From the NCBI GenBank assembly GCA_934271275.1, contig CAKQRD010000015.1:1-43317 (forward strand): a DNA stretch of 43,317 bases, in the 5' to 3' direction. A program made the position numbers and the translations under genes. Within the stretch, counting starts at the first letter, position 1; every line of letters begins with the position of its first letter. The notes under the pieces were generated by a model, which made no database searches, had not been told where the DNA came from, and saw only the letters and a list, made by a program, of their open reading frames with translations. This document shows, piece by piece, positions 16,850-24,126 of the stretch. The stretch comes from an uncultured Clostridia bacterium (GTDB taxonomy: Bacteria > Bacillota > Clostridia > Christensenellales > Borkfalkiaceae).

Positions 16850-16953
16850 CACAGGGTTATGTCGGTAAAATGAGCTAAAATTTGTTAGTTCGCGGTTAAA
16901 TTATGCCTCGGTTATCTCAAAAATCGGCGGCGTTAGTCGTTTGAAAACAAAAT

Positions 16954-17024
16954 GGACGTAAACGCGCGGCGGGGACGAACGCTAATCCGCTCTTCCGTCC
17001 CCGCCGCTTCCCGCGTTTTACGCC
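16954..17024. other. GC-rich cruciform beside rep, candidate replication origin
   Basis: A perfect 12-bp stem GCGGCGGGGACG/CGTCCCCGCCGC (16966-16977 with 16996-17007) encloses an 18-base loop (16978-16995). Further partly paired arms (AAACGC with GCGTTT, and ACGT with TACG) extend it to about 70 bases. It lies about 100 bases after the end of the HUH Rep gene. HUH Rep proteins nick at stem-loops, so an origin is plausible. It could also be an unrelated terminator or repeat. The stretch 16850-16953 shows nothing else. Confidence 0.4.
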
Positions 17025-17057
17025 TTCCTCCATATCCTCCCCCTTTTCGTTGCACGC

Positions 17058-17086
17058 CGAAAAACGCCGCTCTTATACTCGGCGTT
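17058..17086 (-). terminator. Rho-independent terminator of rep
   Basis: On the minus strand AACGCCG (17080-17086), a 10-base loop, and CGGCGTT (17063-17069) are followed by TTTTCGG, 22 bases after the rep stop codon. On the plus strand the stem is followed by GTTTTTT, so it may work both ways. Confidence 0.7.
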
Positions 17087-17108
17087 GTTTTTTATCCTTG
17101 TATTCTGT

Positions 17109-18068
17109 TTACGCGCTCATAAATAGTTCCCGCATCGATAATTGTTTCGGCTTGTAATTAAGTATGTCTCTCTCCCAGCTTATTACGTCGTCAAAGAGTA
17201 CAACCTTTTCAACGTAATCGAACATCTCTCCCGCTATATCCCTGTCTTTTACCTTTATACACACCTCCGAAGGTATCCCTCGCGAATATACTATCTTCTC
17301 TCCCGACTTAGATATATACTTCAACAGATAGTTTATCGTATTCCCGTGCGTTATCTCCTTTTCGTTTACAGGTCGGAAATCGTTTCTTCCGAACCCGTTC
17401 TCGAAAAACGTGTTTATCCTTGTTATCGTCATCTTCCCGCTTTTCTTGTTGTAATCTTTCTTTTCATAAATACTACCTACCATCTCTCCGTTCGGTATAT
17501 ACATAAGCGCGTGAAAATGCAATCTCTCCGTTTCAGGCGCGTTCTCGAATACTCCCATATATCTCCAACACCTGCGGGTATGTAAATTAGATAAGCACTT
17601 TCTCAACTTCTTCCTGAAACTCTCTTCCGTCTGTTTCTTGTCGTCATATGTAAACGTTACGAAGTAATTCCAACGATTAAGGTACGCTTTTCTCTTAAAC
17701 CTTTTCTTACGAACGTACAGGTTATGGAACTTCTTATCTAATTTCCCCTGTATATACTCATTAGTAGCGTTAAAATCGGGGTATAGTTTTTCTATCCCCA
17801 CTTTCATAAAGTTTATCAACTCGTTTTTCTTTCTCTTTATTCCTAAACCTTTTTTCATAGCAACAGAAAACAGAGAATCAACCAGCTCGTCTATATCCTC
17901 CCTGCTTCTCGTTTTCTTTTTACCCTTACGCTTCGAGGGCAACACTCTCGTACCGACGTGATGTCCTCCGTCGTGATATACCTTATACCACCCCTCGTTT
18001 ATCCTCCTCGGTTCATCAAAGAAAGGGATATACAAATTCTCGTTTAATTCCGTCAATAATGCCTGCAT
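17109..18068 (-). CDS. rep: HUH-type rolling-circle replication initiator (G2P/VP4-like Rep)
   Basis: 319 residues from the ATG at 18066-18068. I chose this start over one nine codons upstream because AAAGGAG lies directly before it. Three HUH-endonuclease motifs are visible: FVTFTYDD (about 136-143), HFH in ERLHFHALMYI (His184 and His186, metal-binding) and YLLKYISK (Tyr247/Tyr251, catalytic Tyr region). A Lys/Arg-rich N-terminal region (about 45-55 and 120-130) could bind DNA. This layout belongs to the Rep proteins of filamentous and micro-phages and small plasmids, not to conjugative relaxases of the Mob types I know. It diverges from the excisionase and integrase genes, suggesting an integrated element that replicates by rolling circle after excision. 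Capsid or conjugation genes are absent nearby. Confidence 0.82.
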   Translation of the reverse strand: MQALLTELNENLYIPFFDEPRRINEGWYKVYHDGGHHVGTRVLPSKRKGKKKTRSREDIDELVDSLFSVAMKKGLGIKRKKNELINFMKVGIEKLYPDFNATNEYIQGKLDKKFHNLYVRKKRFKRKAYLNRWNYFVTFTYDDKKQTEESFRKKLRKCLSNLHTRRCWRYMGVFENAPETERLHFHALMYIPNGEMVGSIYEKKDYNKKSGKMTITRINTFFENGFGRNDFRPVNEKEITHGNTINYLLKYISKSGEKIVYSRGIPSEVCIKVKDRDIAGEMFDYVEKVVLFDDVISWERDILNYKPKQLSMRELFMSA

Positions 18069-18536
18069 ATATTCTCCTTTACCCCATTGTATCACCGTTT
18101 TTTTAGTTAGCGAGAGTGACCGAACCGTTACAGAAACGGCACTCTACCGTGAGTAGAGCGGGCTTTTACAGGAGTTTTAACGGACATTCTTCCATAATAT
18201 TCGGCAGAAAGTATTGACAAAGAAATATCGCGTCGTCTTTGGGGTTGGGTATCGGAAAAAGCCGTTCCCGTCAAGGGTAAAAATATCTCCGCGGGTTTTT
18301 AAGTAATATTTATCTCCCGATTTTTTTACTTTTTCCTTGACTGCCCCGCCTTTTCCCGATTGTTTTGAGGTCAAAGACGACGCAACTTTTAGATTATTAA
18401 AAGTATGACTTTTCTGCCGATATACTCACTATTCATTCTGCCATATATAACGGTTACGTCACGATTAAGGTACTCTCGCTTTTGCTTCTCTCCGTGCAAC
18501 AATATACTCAACGATAGTTATCGAGGAGTTTTTGTT
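18069..18536. promoter_or_regulatory. Divergent control region between rep and the excisionase gene
   Basis: 468 bases without a convincing gene. For rep, the minus strand carries an extended -10 box TGATACAAT (18086-18094 on the plus strand) just before the ribosome site, implying a very short leader. A 6-bp hairpin CTCTAC-CGTGA-GTAGAG lies at 18142-18158. TTGACA occurs on the plus strand near 18211 but without a good -10 box at 17 bases. The plus-strand promoter for the excisionase could not be fixed. Confidence 0.4.
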
Positions 18537-18722
18537 ATGAACAATCAATTATTCGAAGAGTATCCCGAACTCGTTTCGGTATCAGACCTTATGAACATGC
18601 TGGGGATAGGCAGAGTCCTTGCTTACAGGCTTATCACGGATAAAAAAGTAAAAGCCGTTAAAATCGGTCGCGAATACAAAATAGTTAAAAACAGCGTCAT
18701 TGCGCTGATTCAAAGGAGCTGA
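18537..18722 (+). CDS. xis: Excisionase-like small HTH protein
   Basis: 61 residues from the ATG at 18537, supported by GAGGAG eight bases upstream; longer in-frame starts lack a ribosome site. The sequence SVSDLMNMLGIGRVLAYRLI then VKAVKIGREYKI is the winged-helix pattern of MerR-like excisionase/DNA-binding proteins (helix_turn_helix_17 type). It is immediately followed, two bases after the stop, by the integrase gene, the usual xis-int order. It should bind the element end and steer the recombinase toward excision. A purely regulatory role is the alternative. Confidence 0.85.
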   Translation: MNNQLFEEYPELVSVSDLMNMLGIGRVLAYRLITDKKVKAVKIGREYKIVKNSVIALIQRS

Positions 18723-18724
18723 AT

Positions 18725-20011
18725 ATGAAAGGAAAACTGTCCGTAAGAAACGGAGTATGGTACTGCGTCATTTACTTCGAGGACGAGAACGGTAAGTTCA
18801 ATCAGAAATGGGTTTCCACCGGTCTTAAAGAACGCGGCAACAAACGCAACGCCGAAAAGTTCCTCGAAGCGAAGATTCAGGAACTCTCTTACCTCGAACC
18901 CGACAAGGTAATTGCTAAACGCGTGACTAAAACTCCCGAGCCTCGCACCTCCTGGCTCGGGTGGCTTATTCGTTACGTCAATGAGAAGAAAGATACTCTT
19001 TCGCCAACTCAACGGCACGTCGTAGAAAAATCCTACGTCAAAGCGTTCAGAGAGTTCTGGGGCGATAAAGACTTACCCCTTTCGGAAGTCAAGGCAGACG
19101 ATATACTATCCTTCTATGAGTATCTCCGTTCCACACGTCACGTTAAAAACATTACCTTAAAGCACTACGCGAGTATTCTCCGTCCGGCGCTAAAAAAGGC
19201 GTTCCTCGAAAAACGGATAAAGGATAACCCGTACGATTACTTACCGCCGCTTAAACGAGATAAAATACCGCATAATTTTTATGACAGTAATGATATGGAG
19301 AAATTTTTCTCCGCTATCCGCAGGCATAAACTCGAACTCGCGTTCAAGTTCCTCGCTTACTACGGGCTTCGGCGCAGCGAGTTGCTCGGTTTGCGCTGGG
19401 AGTCGATCGATTTCGCGAACAAAACCGTTTCTATCGACCATAAGCTTCTCTTAGTAGAACGAAAGGTCATCGTTTCCGATAAAATGAAAACGGAATCCAG
19501 CTGTCGTACTCTTCCGCTTATCCCCGCTATCGAACGAGAGCTATTGAAACACAAAAAACAAATATCCAAGAACGAGGAATATTTCGGCATAGACTACAAC
19601 AAGAAGTATGCGGACTACATATTCGTGAACAAACTCGGGGAACTCTTCCGCCCCGACTACCTTACTCACTCTTTCGAGAAGATTATCCGTCGGCATAATT
19701 TAAAGAAAATCCGTTTACACGACCTGAGGCATAGCTGTGCCTCAATTATGCTTGCCAACGGCGTACAGATGAAACAGATTCAGGAGTGGCTCGGGCATTC
19801 CAACTTCTCCACCACCGCAGACGTTTACAGCCATCTCGATTTTACCTCCAAGTTACAATCCGCAAACGTTATCTCCTCCGCTTTGTCTAAAAAACGCGTT
19901 TCCAAGAAGCAGGACGATTCGTCCGAGTTATCCGAGATAAAGGAAAAGCTGCTCGAACACGGGTTTTCTTCCGTAGACGAGCTTTTAGAACTCTTATCGA
20001 GCAAACGATGA
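18725..20011 (+). CDS. int: Tyrosine recombinase / integrase
   Basis: 428 residues. The N-terminus (about 1-60) looks like an AP2-like arm-binding domain (VRNGVWYCVIYFEDENGK). A SAM-like core-binding domain follows (about 75-170), then the catalytic domain. Active-site residues are visible: Arg216 in YYGLRRSELLGL, a Lys in the beta-hairpin region, His332-x-x-Arg335 in LHDLRHSCAS, His358 in WLGHSN and Tyr368 in TADVYSH. All are present, so the enzyme looks active. Length and layout fit Tn916/phage-type integrases. The ribosome site GGAG overlaps the end of the excisionase gene. It catalyses site-specific integration and excision of the element. A C-terminal tail of ~45 residues is acidic and helical. 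Confidence 0.95.
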   Translation: MKGKLSVRNGVWYCVIYFEDENGKFNQKWVSTGLKERGNKRNAEKFLEAKIQELSYLEPDKVIAKRVTKTPEPRTSWLGWLIRYVNEKKDTLSPTQRHVVEKSYVKAFREFWGDKDLPLSEVKADDILSFYEYLRSTRHVKNITLKHYASILRPALKKAFLEKRIKDNPYDYLPPLKRDKIPHNFYDSNDMEKFFSAIRRHKLELAFKFLAYYGLRRSELLGLRWESIDFANKTVSIDHKLLLVERKVIVSDKMKTESSCRTLPLIPAIERELLKHKKQISKNEEYFGIDYNKKYADYIFVNKLGELFRPDYLTHSFEKIIRRHNLKKIRLHDLRHSCASIMLANGVQMKQIQEWLGHSNFSTTADVYSHLDFTSKLQSANVISSALSKKRVSKKQDDSSELSEIKEKLLEHGFSSVDELLELLSSKR

Positions 20012-20278
20012 TCTCCTTTTTTGTCTTTTTCTTCCTGCGGGGTTGTAGCACGGAGAAAGCCTCCTACGTCAACGGTATTAAATCGCCGCGTGTTATTTGT
20101 ATTTCCATTTCAACAAGTCTTGTCCGTAACGGGTAAGGCTTTCTCTTTATGCGACGATTTCATACTCCCTCGTTGACTTAGGGGCGGAATAAGTTTTGCA
20201 GCGCGCGGTAAATCCTTTCCCCGTGCTTTTCGTACCCCGCCGAAAAAGGCAAAAAACACATTAAAGGAGTTCTATATT

Positions 20279-20611
20279 ATGAACAAAGACAGTTTCAGTT
20301 ACAAAAAAGGATTCGTTAAGGGTATAGAGATATATTCCGAAAACCTATCAAACAGCGGATATTACGCAGACGCAAACAACAAACGTACTATGGAAAACTG
20401 CAAAAAGTACGCGGAATCGGGTTACAAAAAACAAATACGTTTAACGGACAATCAGAAAGATTACTATTACGGGCTATCAGACGGCATCGCGTACAAATAC
20501 AGAAACGGAGGCACTCCGCTTGATACTACTCCGCGTTTAAGCCGATTCGAGAAAAGAGAACAGGCTCACTACTATGGCAACAACTCAAACATCGATGACG
20601 AAATATTTTAA
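20279..20611 (+). CDS. Small hypothetical protein of the mobile element
   Basis: 110 residues, not recognised. It is rich in Tyr, Asn and Lys, with phrases KKGFVKGIEIYSEN and YYYGLSDGIAYKYRNGG and no hydrophobic segment, so cytosolic. AAAGGAG lies nine bases before the ATG. It is 11 bases upstream of the sigma-like gene and probably cotranscribed with it. The preceding 267 bases (20012-20278) hold no gene that I can see; a TTGACT-like -35 box near 20172 is the only promoter hint. Confidence 0.6.
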   Translation: MNKDSFSYKKGFVKGIEIYSENLSNSGYYADANNKRTMENCKKYAESGYKKQIRLTDNQKDYYYGLSDGIAYKYRNGGTPLDTTPRLSRFEKREQAHYYGNNSNIDDEIF

Positions 20612-20622
20612 GGAGTGAGATT

Positions 20623-21222
20623 ATGAGTTCTAAGATTTTTTACGAAGTAATTACCAAAGACAATCTTTTACATATGGCTCAATCCATTTCCGTCGCCGCG
20701 CTTAAAAAGGCGAGTTGTAAAAGCCAAAGATACCAGAATATGTACAGGAGGTTATTAGACGACATCCATACCCCGTCCATAGATCGTCCTTTATCAGACG
20801 GATACGAGTTGGTACAAAGCGTATGCTGTGTGCTTCTTCAACACGTCGGAAAAAAGCTTGACGATATTGTAGGAGTTAACAAATACAAGCGCCCCGCAAG
20901 CGTGTTAAAACTTTGCTATTCCGCAGTAAACGAAATTACCTATCGTTATACCCGCGACGCTTACCTCGAAGACTTTATCGAGGACGAAGCCGCTATTTCA
21001 AGACCGATTGAAACGGAGATTATAGATACCGAAAAAGAATACGAGAAAGTGGATGAAATCATAGAACGCCTTAATCTGTCGGAAGCGGAGAAAGATACTT
21101 TAATGCTATGTATGCACGGATACGGAGCGTTTGCAGTTGCGAGAATGTTATCCGTCACTCACGGCACGGTATGGGCAAGGAGGCAACGTATAATGAAAAA
21201 GTATGTCGCAGTTATGGTTTAA
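20623..21222 (+). CDS. Sigma-70 region 4-like HTH protein of the mobile element
   Basis: 199 residues. The C-terminal part reads EIIERLNLSEAEKDTLMLCM then GYGAFAVARMLSVTHGTVWARR, the pattern of a sigma-70 region 4 or phage-type HTH: a LSxxEkxxL helix, then the recognition helix. The N-terminal 130 residues are helical and not recognised; no clear region 2 is seen, so it may be a sigma-like regulator rather than a full sigma factor. GGAGTGAG precedes the ATG. A strong terminator follows at 21257-21293. It could control the element's own genes. Confidence 0.65.
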   Translation: MSSKIFYEVITKDNLLHMAQSISVAALKKASCKSQRYQNMYRRLLDDIHTPSIDRPLSDGYELVQSVCCVLLQHVGKKLDDIVGVNKYKRPASVLKLCYSAVNEITYRYTRDAYLEDFIEDEAAISRPIETEIIDTEKEYEKVDEIIERLNLSEAEKDTLMLCMHGYGAFAVARMLSVTHGTVWARRQRIMKKYVAVMV

Positions 21223-21256
21223 TCTCCTATATGACCTTAACCGAATATGTTTTACG

Positions 21257-21293
21257 ATAACGCCCGTAAGAAAAACTCTCTTACGGGCGTTAT
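21257..21293 (+). terminator. Strong terminator after the sigma-like gene
   Basis: A perfect 15-bp stem ATAACGCCCGTAAGA / TCTTACGGGCGTTAT with a 7-base loop, followed by TCTTTG and then a T run, 34 bases after the stop codon. Confidence 0.88.
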
Positions 21294-21697
21294 TCTTTGT
21301 AATTTTTTAATACTGATATTTTTAAGCCTCGTTGACCATCTTACAAACATTTTGAATTTTTTACAATATTGCTTGTAACGAGGGTTTTGTCGGCAAAAAA
21401 TTTTTTCTGATTTTCAAAAATATTTAACGATATTTATCGATTACGAGCGATACTCTTTGCACGTTTCTGCACATTTTATTGGCATTTTTTTAAAATCGTC
21501 AATTTTCAGGGCTTGCAAATTTTATATTTTTATTTCGACCCTCGGATCCTTTTTGTTACAATTTTTAATCTGCTTTTTACGCAAATATTTGTTTCGACAG
21601 GGCTTTAAAAACGACCTTATCGAAGGCTCGTTCCCAAGAAAATTTTTAAAAAGCAAAACCCTCGAAATCGTCAGTGATTTACAAGGGTTAGAGGGTA

Positions 21698-21836
21698 GCA
21701 CCATAAGGGACGCTCCTCCGCTGTCGCTTCGGAGGGCTTCGCCCGAATACCCTATCGGGTTCGCACATAATCTTACGCTCTACGCAAGCAAAAAGGATAG
21801 GTTTTACCTATCCTTTTTGCTTGGTGCACCATAAGG
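21698..21836. repeat. 11-bp direct repeats GCACCATAAGG bounding a 117-base hairpin-rich insert (candidate att region)
   Basis: GCACCATAAGG occurs at 21698-21708 and 21826-21836. The intervening sequence contains CTCCG...CGGAG and CCCGA...TCGGG hairpins and the strong hairpin at 21786-21822. The position, downstream of an integrase cassette, suits an attachment site. No matching repeat was found near the rep end, so the boundary is unproven. Confidence 0.35.
21786..21822. terminator. Bidirectional hairpin, 16-bp perfect stem
   Basis: AAGCAAAAAGGATAGG (21786-21801), loop TTTTA, and CCTATCCTTTTTGCTT (21807-21822). The A/T run is within the stem, so either strand ends in a T-rich arm. It probably blocks transcription across the element boundary. 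Confidence 0.65.
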
Positions 21837-22064
21837 AGTTCGAATCCCTAGCCTTCGGTTCCGTAGTGGCACGAATTTTATTCTTTTAGATATTTTTATT
21901 CCTCTATATTTATCATTAAAAACTTTTAAAAACCCGCATTTTTACTGACGACTTCCTGAAAACATATCACAACAATACTTAACGATAAATAAAAACAACG
22001 TGCGATACAAGGTTTTCCCCATATTGCACGTTATTGTTACTTTTACTGTTACAGTAAAAAATAA

Positions 22065-23330
22065 TCAGTCTTTTATCACGTTTATCGGGACAACGTGAAT
22101 ACCGCTATCTAATGTATACGCGTTTCCGACAGCTGTTATAATCATACAAAATGCAGGCATCGTTTGTTTTGATTCCGCTATCTTATTCTTTAACGAGTTC
22201 AATGTAGATTCGCCCTCGGCTATAAGATTTTCTCCGCCCAATTTTATTTCTATCAACGCATATTTTCCATTCTTTAAATGCAAAACCGCGTCACATTCCA
22301 GCCCGTTAGCGTCTCTGTAATGCCTTACTTCGCCATTTAAGGTTTTTGCATATATAGACAATTCCTTTACCGCAAAATCTTCAAAAAACAATCCGAAGGT
22401 TTTGGGATCGTTCATTAAATCCTCGGGCGAAACGTTTAATATATTCGCCGCTATCGAAGTGTCAACAAAATGTCTTGTTGGAGAAGCCGTTACCGTTGTT
22501 TTGCTTCTGAAATTCGGATTCCAAGCCTCTATATCTTTTATTATAAACAAATCGTTCAACGCCTCGACATATTCATCAAACGTATCTTCATTTAAGTTTC
22601 TGTCATCGTGCTCGTTAATATCTGCAAGCATTTTTTTTCGTCTGACTTCGGTTGAAATATTTCTCGCATAACTGCGTAAAACCATCTTGAAAATTTCGGG
22701 TTTTTTATTACGAAATTTCTTGTTCTTTGAATTTTCAAACTCAAATAACGTACTGCAATAATTTTCCGTAATTTTTAAAGCACGTCCCCTATTTTCGGTT
22801 AAGGACAAGGGCCAACCGCCGCGACAGATATAAAACGCCGTGTCTTGAAGATAATATTTCTCGTTAACAAAAAATACTTTTTTCTGCCCGTTAAATAGTT
22901 CGGCAAGAGATACCGCACCTTTCGACTCTTTTGTTTCGTACAACGACATCGGGCGCATAACTATCGTAACGATTCGTCCCGAACCGGAATGATATATATC
23001 CTCTTTATCTGCCGGCGTAGAACTTCCCGTAAAAATAAATTGTCCGAATTTATTTTCTCTGCCATCAATCTCTGCTCTTGCACAATTCCATAAATCAGGA
23101 ACGTTTTGCCACTCATCGATAAGCCGCGGGTTTTCTCCTATAAGAATCGACTCCGGATTACTCTGAACAAGCTCAATTTTCTGTTTCGTGTCCAAAGAAA
23201 AACTACTTTTAGCAAAAAGTTTACTTGTTGTAGTTTTTCCGCAAAATTTTGGTCCTGCTATAACCACTACTCCGGAAGTTTCTAATGCCTCTTCTATCTC
23301 TTTTTCTATATACCTTTTTAAATATCCCAT
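22065..23330 (-). CDS. AAA ATPase of the AAA_14/DUF4143 family
   Basis: 421 residues. The N-terminal P-loop domain has Walker A GPKFCGKTT (26-34), Walker B RLIDEWQ (about 69-75) and a sensor-like FIFTGSSTP. The C-terminal half carries the DUF4143 pattern: FFEDFAVKELSIYAKTLNGE, HYRDANGLECDAVLHLKNGK and YALIEIKLGG, with the D-x(n)-E-x-K arrangement of a PD-(D/E)XK nuclease-like fold. These ATPases are very widespread in Clostridia and their cellular role is not firmly known. GGAAGG lies seven bases before the ATG. It faces the element across a gene-free region, so it may be host DNA or cargo. Its lone position gives no functional clue. Confidence 0.9.
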   Translation of the reverse strand: MGYLKRYIEKEIEEALETSGVVVIAGPKFCGKTTTSKLFAKSSFSLDTKQKIELVQSNPESILIGENPRLIDEWQNVPDLWNCARAEIDGRENKFGQFIFTGSSTPADKEDIYHSGSGRIVTIVMRPMSLYETKESKGAVSLAELFNGQKKVFFVNEKYYLQDTAFYICRGGWPLSLTENRGRALKITENYCSTLFEFENSKNKKFRNKKPEIFKMVLRSYARNISTEVRRKKMLADINEHDDRNLNEDTFDEYVEALNDLFIIKDIEAWNPNFRSKTTVTASPTRHFVDTSIAANILNVSPEDLMNDPKTFGLFFEDFAVKELSIYAKTLNGEVRHYRDANGLECDAVLHLKNGKYALIEIKLGGENLIAEGESTLNSLKNKIAESKQTMPAFCMIITAVGNAYTLDSGIHVVPINVIKD

Positions 23331-23509
23331 TCACGCGCCTTCCATCCGTTTTTTTAATTATATCAAAAAGATTTTATCGCGTCAAGTATTATCCCCCCTT
23401 TTTCATTCGATATTTTTATCCACTTTTCATTGATAAAAATTACAATGTTTTTATTCCGAAAAGCACATAAGCACGCAATACAAATAGTTTCTTCATATCA
23501 TATCTCAAA

Positions 23510-23530
23510 TACTCCCATTTTTTGGGAGTA
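23510..23530. repeat. Inverted repeat upstream of the small gene at 23563
   Basis: TACTCCC and GGGAGTA flank a 7-base A/T loop, 32 bases before the start codon. It is a possible operator for the downstream pair of small genes. The rest of 23331-23562 is A/T-rich without clear signals. Confidence 0.4.
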
Positions 23531-23562
23531 CAGAGCTTTTATTAGATATTAAAATAGTATTT

Positions 23563-23895
23563 ATGAAAGGTTATGCTTACGATAAGTCGTTGGGCGAAAA
23601 AGAAAATCAAATTTTGTCGCTTGTTTATTCGGGTAATAGTCATTACTTAAACGCTTTTAACTTCGTTCATAAGTTTTACAGAATAAACTACCGTTTACAT
23701 AAGTCTAATCACCTTGCGGTGTTTAAGGCTGTCTATATAGAAAAATCAAAACTGCCCGCGTGGAAGCTTGCGAGCAGTTGTAATATAGCGCAAAGCACTC
23801 TTTTCAGATTAAGAAACGAAATAGTGGAATGCTTTTACGCTTGTTTAGAAGACGAACGAAATATGCTAAAAGAAATAGCCGTTACTATGGACTGA
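23563..23895 (+). CDS. Small hypothetical protein with C-terminal HTH-like segment
   Basis: 110 residues, not recognised. The second half, LPAWKLASSCNIAQSTLFRL, reads like a helix-turn-helix, and the whole is helical and basic/aromatic-rich. Such small proteins are common in phage and integrative-element modules, but no family is assigned. No ribosome site is seen before the ATG; a leaderless or weakly translated mRNA is possible. The next small gene starts four bases after its stop, so the two probably form one unit. Confidence 0.5.
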   Translation: MKGYAYDKSLGEKENQILSLVYSGNSHYLNAFNFVHKFYRINYRLHKSNHLAVFKAVYIEKSKLPAWKLASSCNIAQSTLFRLRNEIVECFYACLEDERNMLKEIAVTMD

Positions 23896-23899
23896 TATT

Positions 23900-24097
23900 A
23901 TGAATGCAGAAGAAACGATTATTTACCTTATAGAACTATACACTCAATATTTAGAAGAACTAAACGCTGTACCTCGTAACGATTTCACTATCGGAGAAAT
24001 GACCGCATACGTTGAAACGCTTGAAATACTTCAACGTTGGGAAAAGGCGAACCGTTACGGTTTAGACTTCGTTATAGAAGATAAGTATAAAATTTAG
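23900..24097 (+). CDS. Small hypothetical protein, acidic, possible phage/element type
   Basis: 65 residues: two predicted helices (EETIIYLIELYTQYLEELNA and FTIGEMTAYVETLEILQRW). No family is recognised. The start is four bases after the preceding stop without its own ribosome site, which suggests translational coupling. It converges with the GH106-like gene, with 29 bases between the stops. Confidence 0.5.
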   Translation: MNAEETIIYLIELYTQYLEELNAVPRNDFTIGEMTAYVETLEILQRWEKANRYGLDFVIEDKYKI

Positions 24098-24126
24098 CCT
24101 GATTTTACAGTTCTCAAAAGATAAAA

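Larger units (their letters stand above)
21223..22064. other. 842-base gene-free, hairpin-rich stretch at the probable element end
   Basis: No convincing gene in either direction. It holds a terminator (21257-21293), a hairpin with arms AACCCT/AGGGTT and AAATC/GATTT (21657-21689) followed by T-rich sequence on the minus strand, an 11-bp direct repeat (21698-21708 and 21826-21836), and several short GC hairpins between them. A fragment GAGTTCGAATCCC near 21836-21850 resembles a tRNA T-loop, but no cloverleaf can be built around it on either strand. The first part (21300-21650) is A/T-rich with nothing clear. Confidence 0.5.

Noticed and set aside
18142..18158. A small hairpin CTCTAC-CGTGA-GTAGAG as a rep origin
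   Set aside because: Only 6 bp, and far weaker than the cruciform at 16954-17024; kept only as a note in the control region.
18177..18374. A 65-residue minus-strand frame in the rep-xis gap
   Set aside because: No ribosome site, no recognisable motif, and it lies in a region that looks regulatory. The basic Lys-rich start could be chance.
21457..21834. A 125-residue plus-strand frame across the hairpin-rich region
   Set aside because: It runs through strong hairpins and a direct repeat, has no ribosome site, and reads as low-complexity Phe/Leu/Lys sequence.
21836..21850. A possible tRNA suggested by GTTCGAATC
   Set aside because: The T-stem does not pair well and no D-arm, anticodon arm or acceptor stem can be found on either strand.
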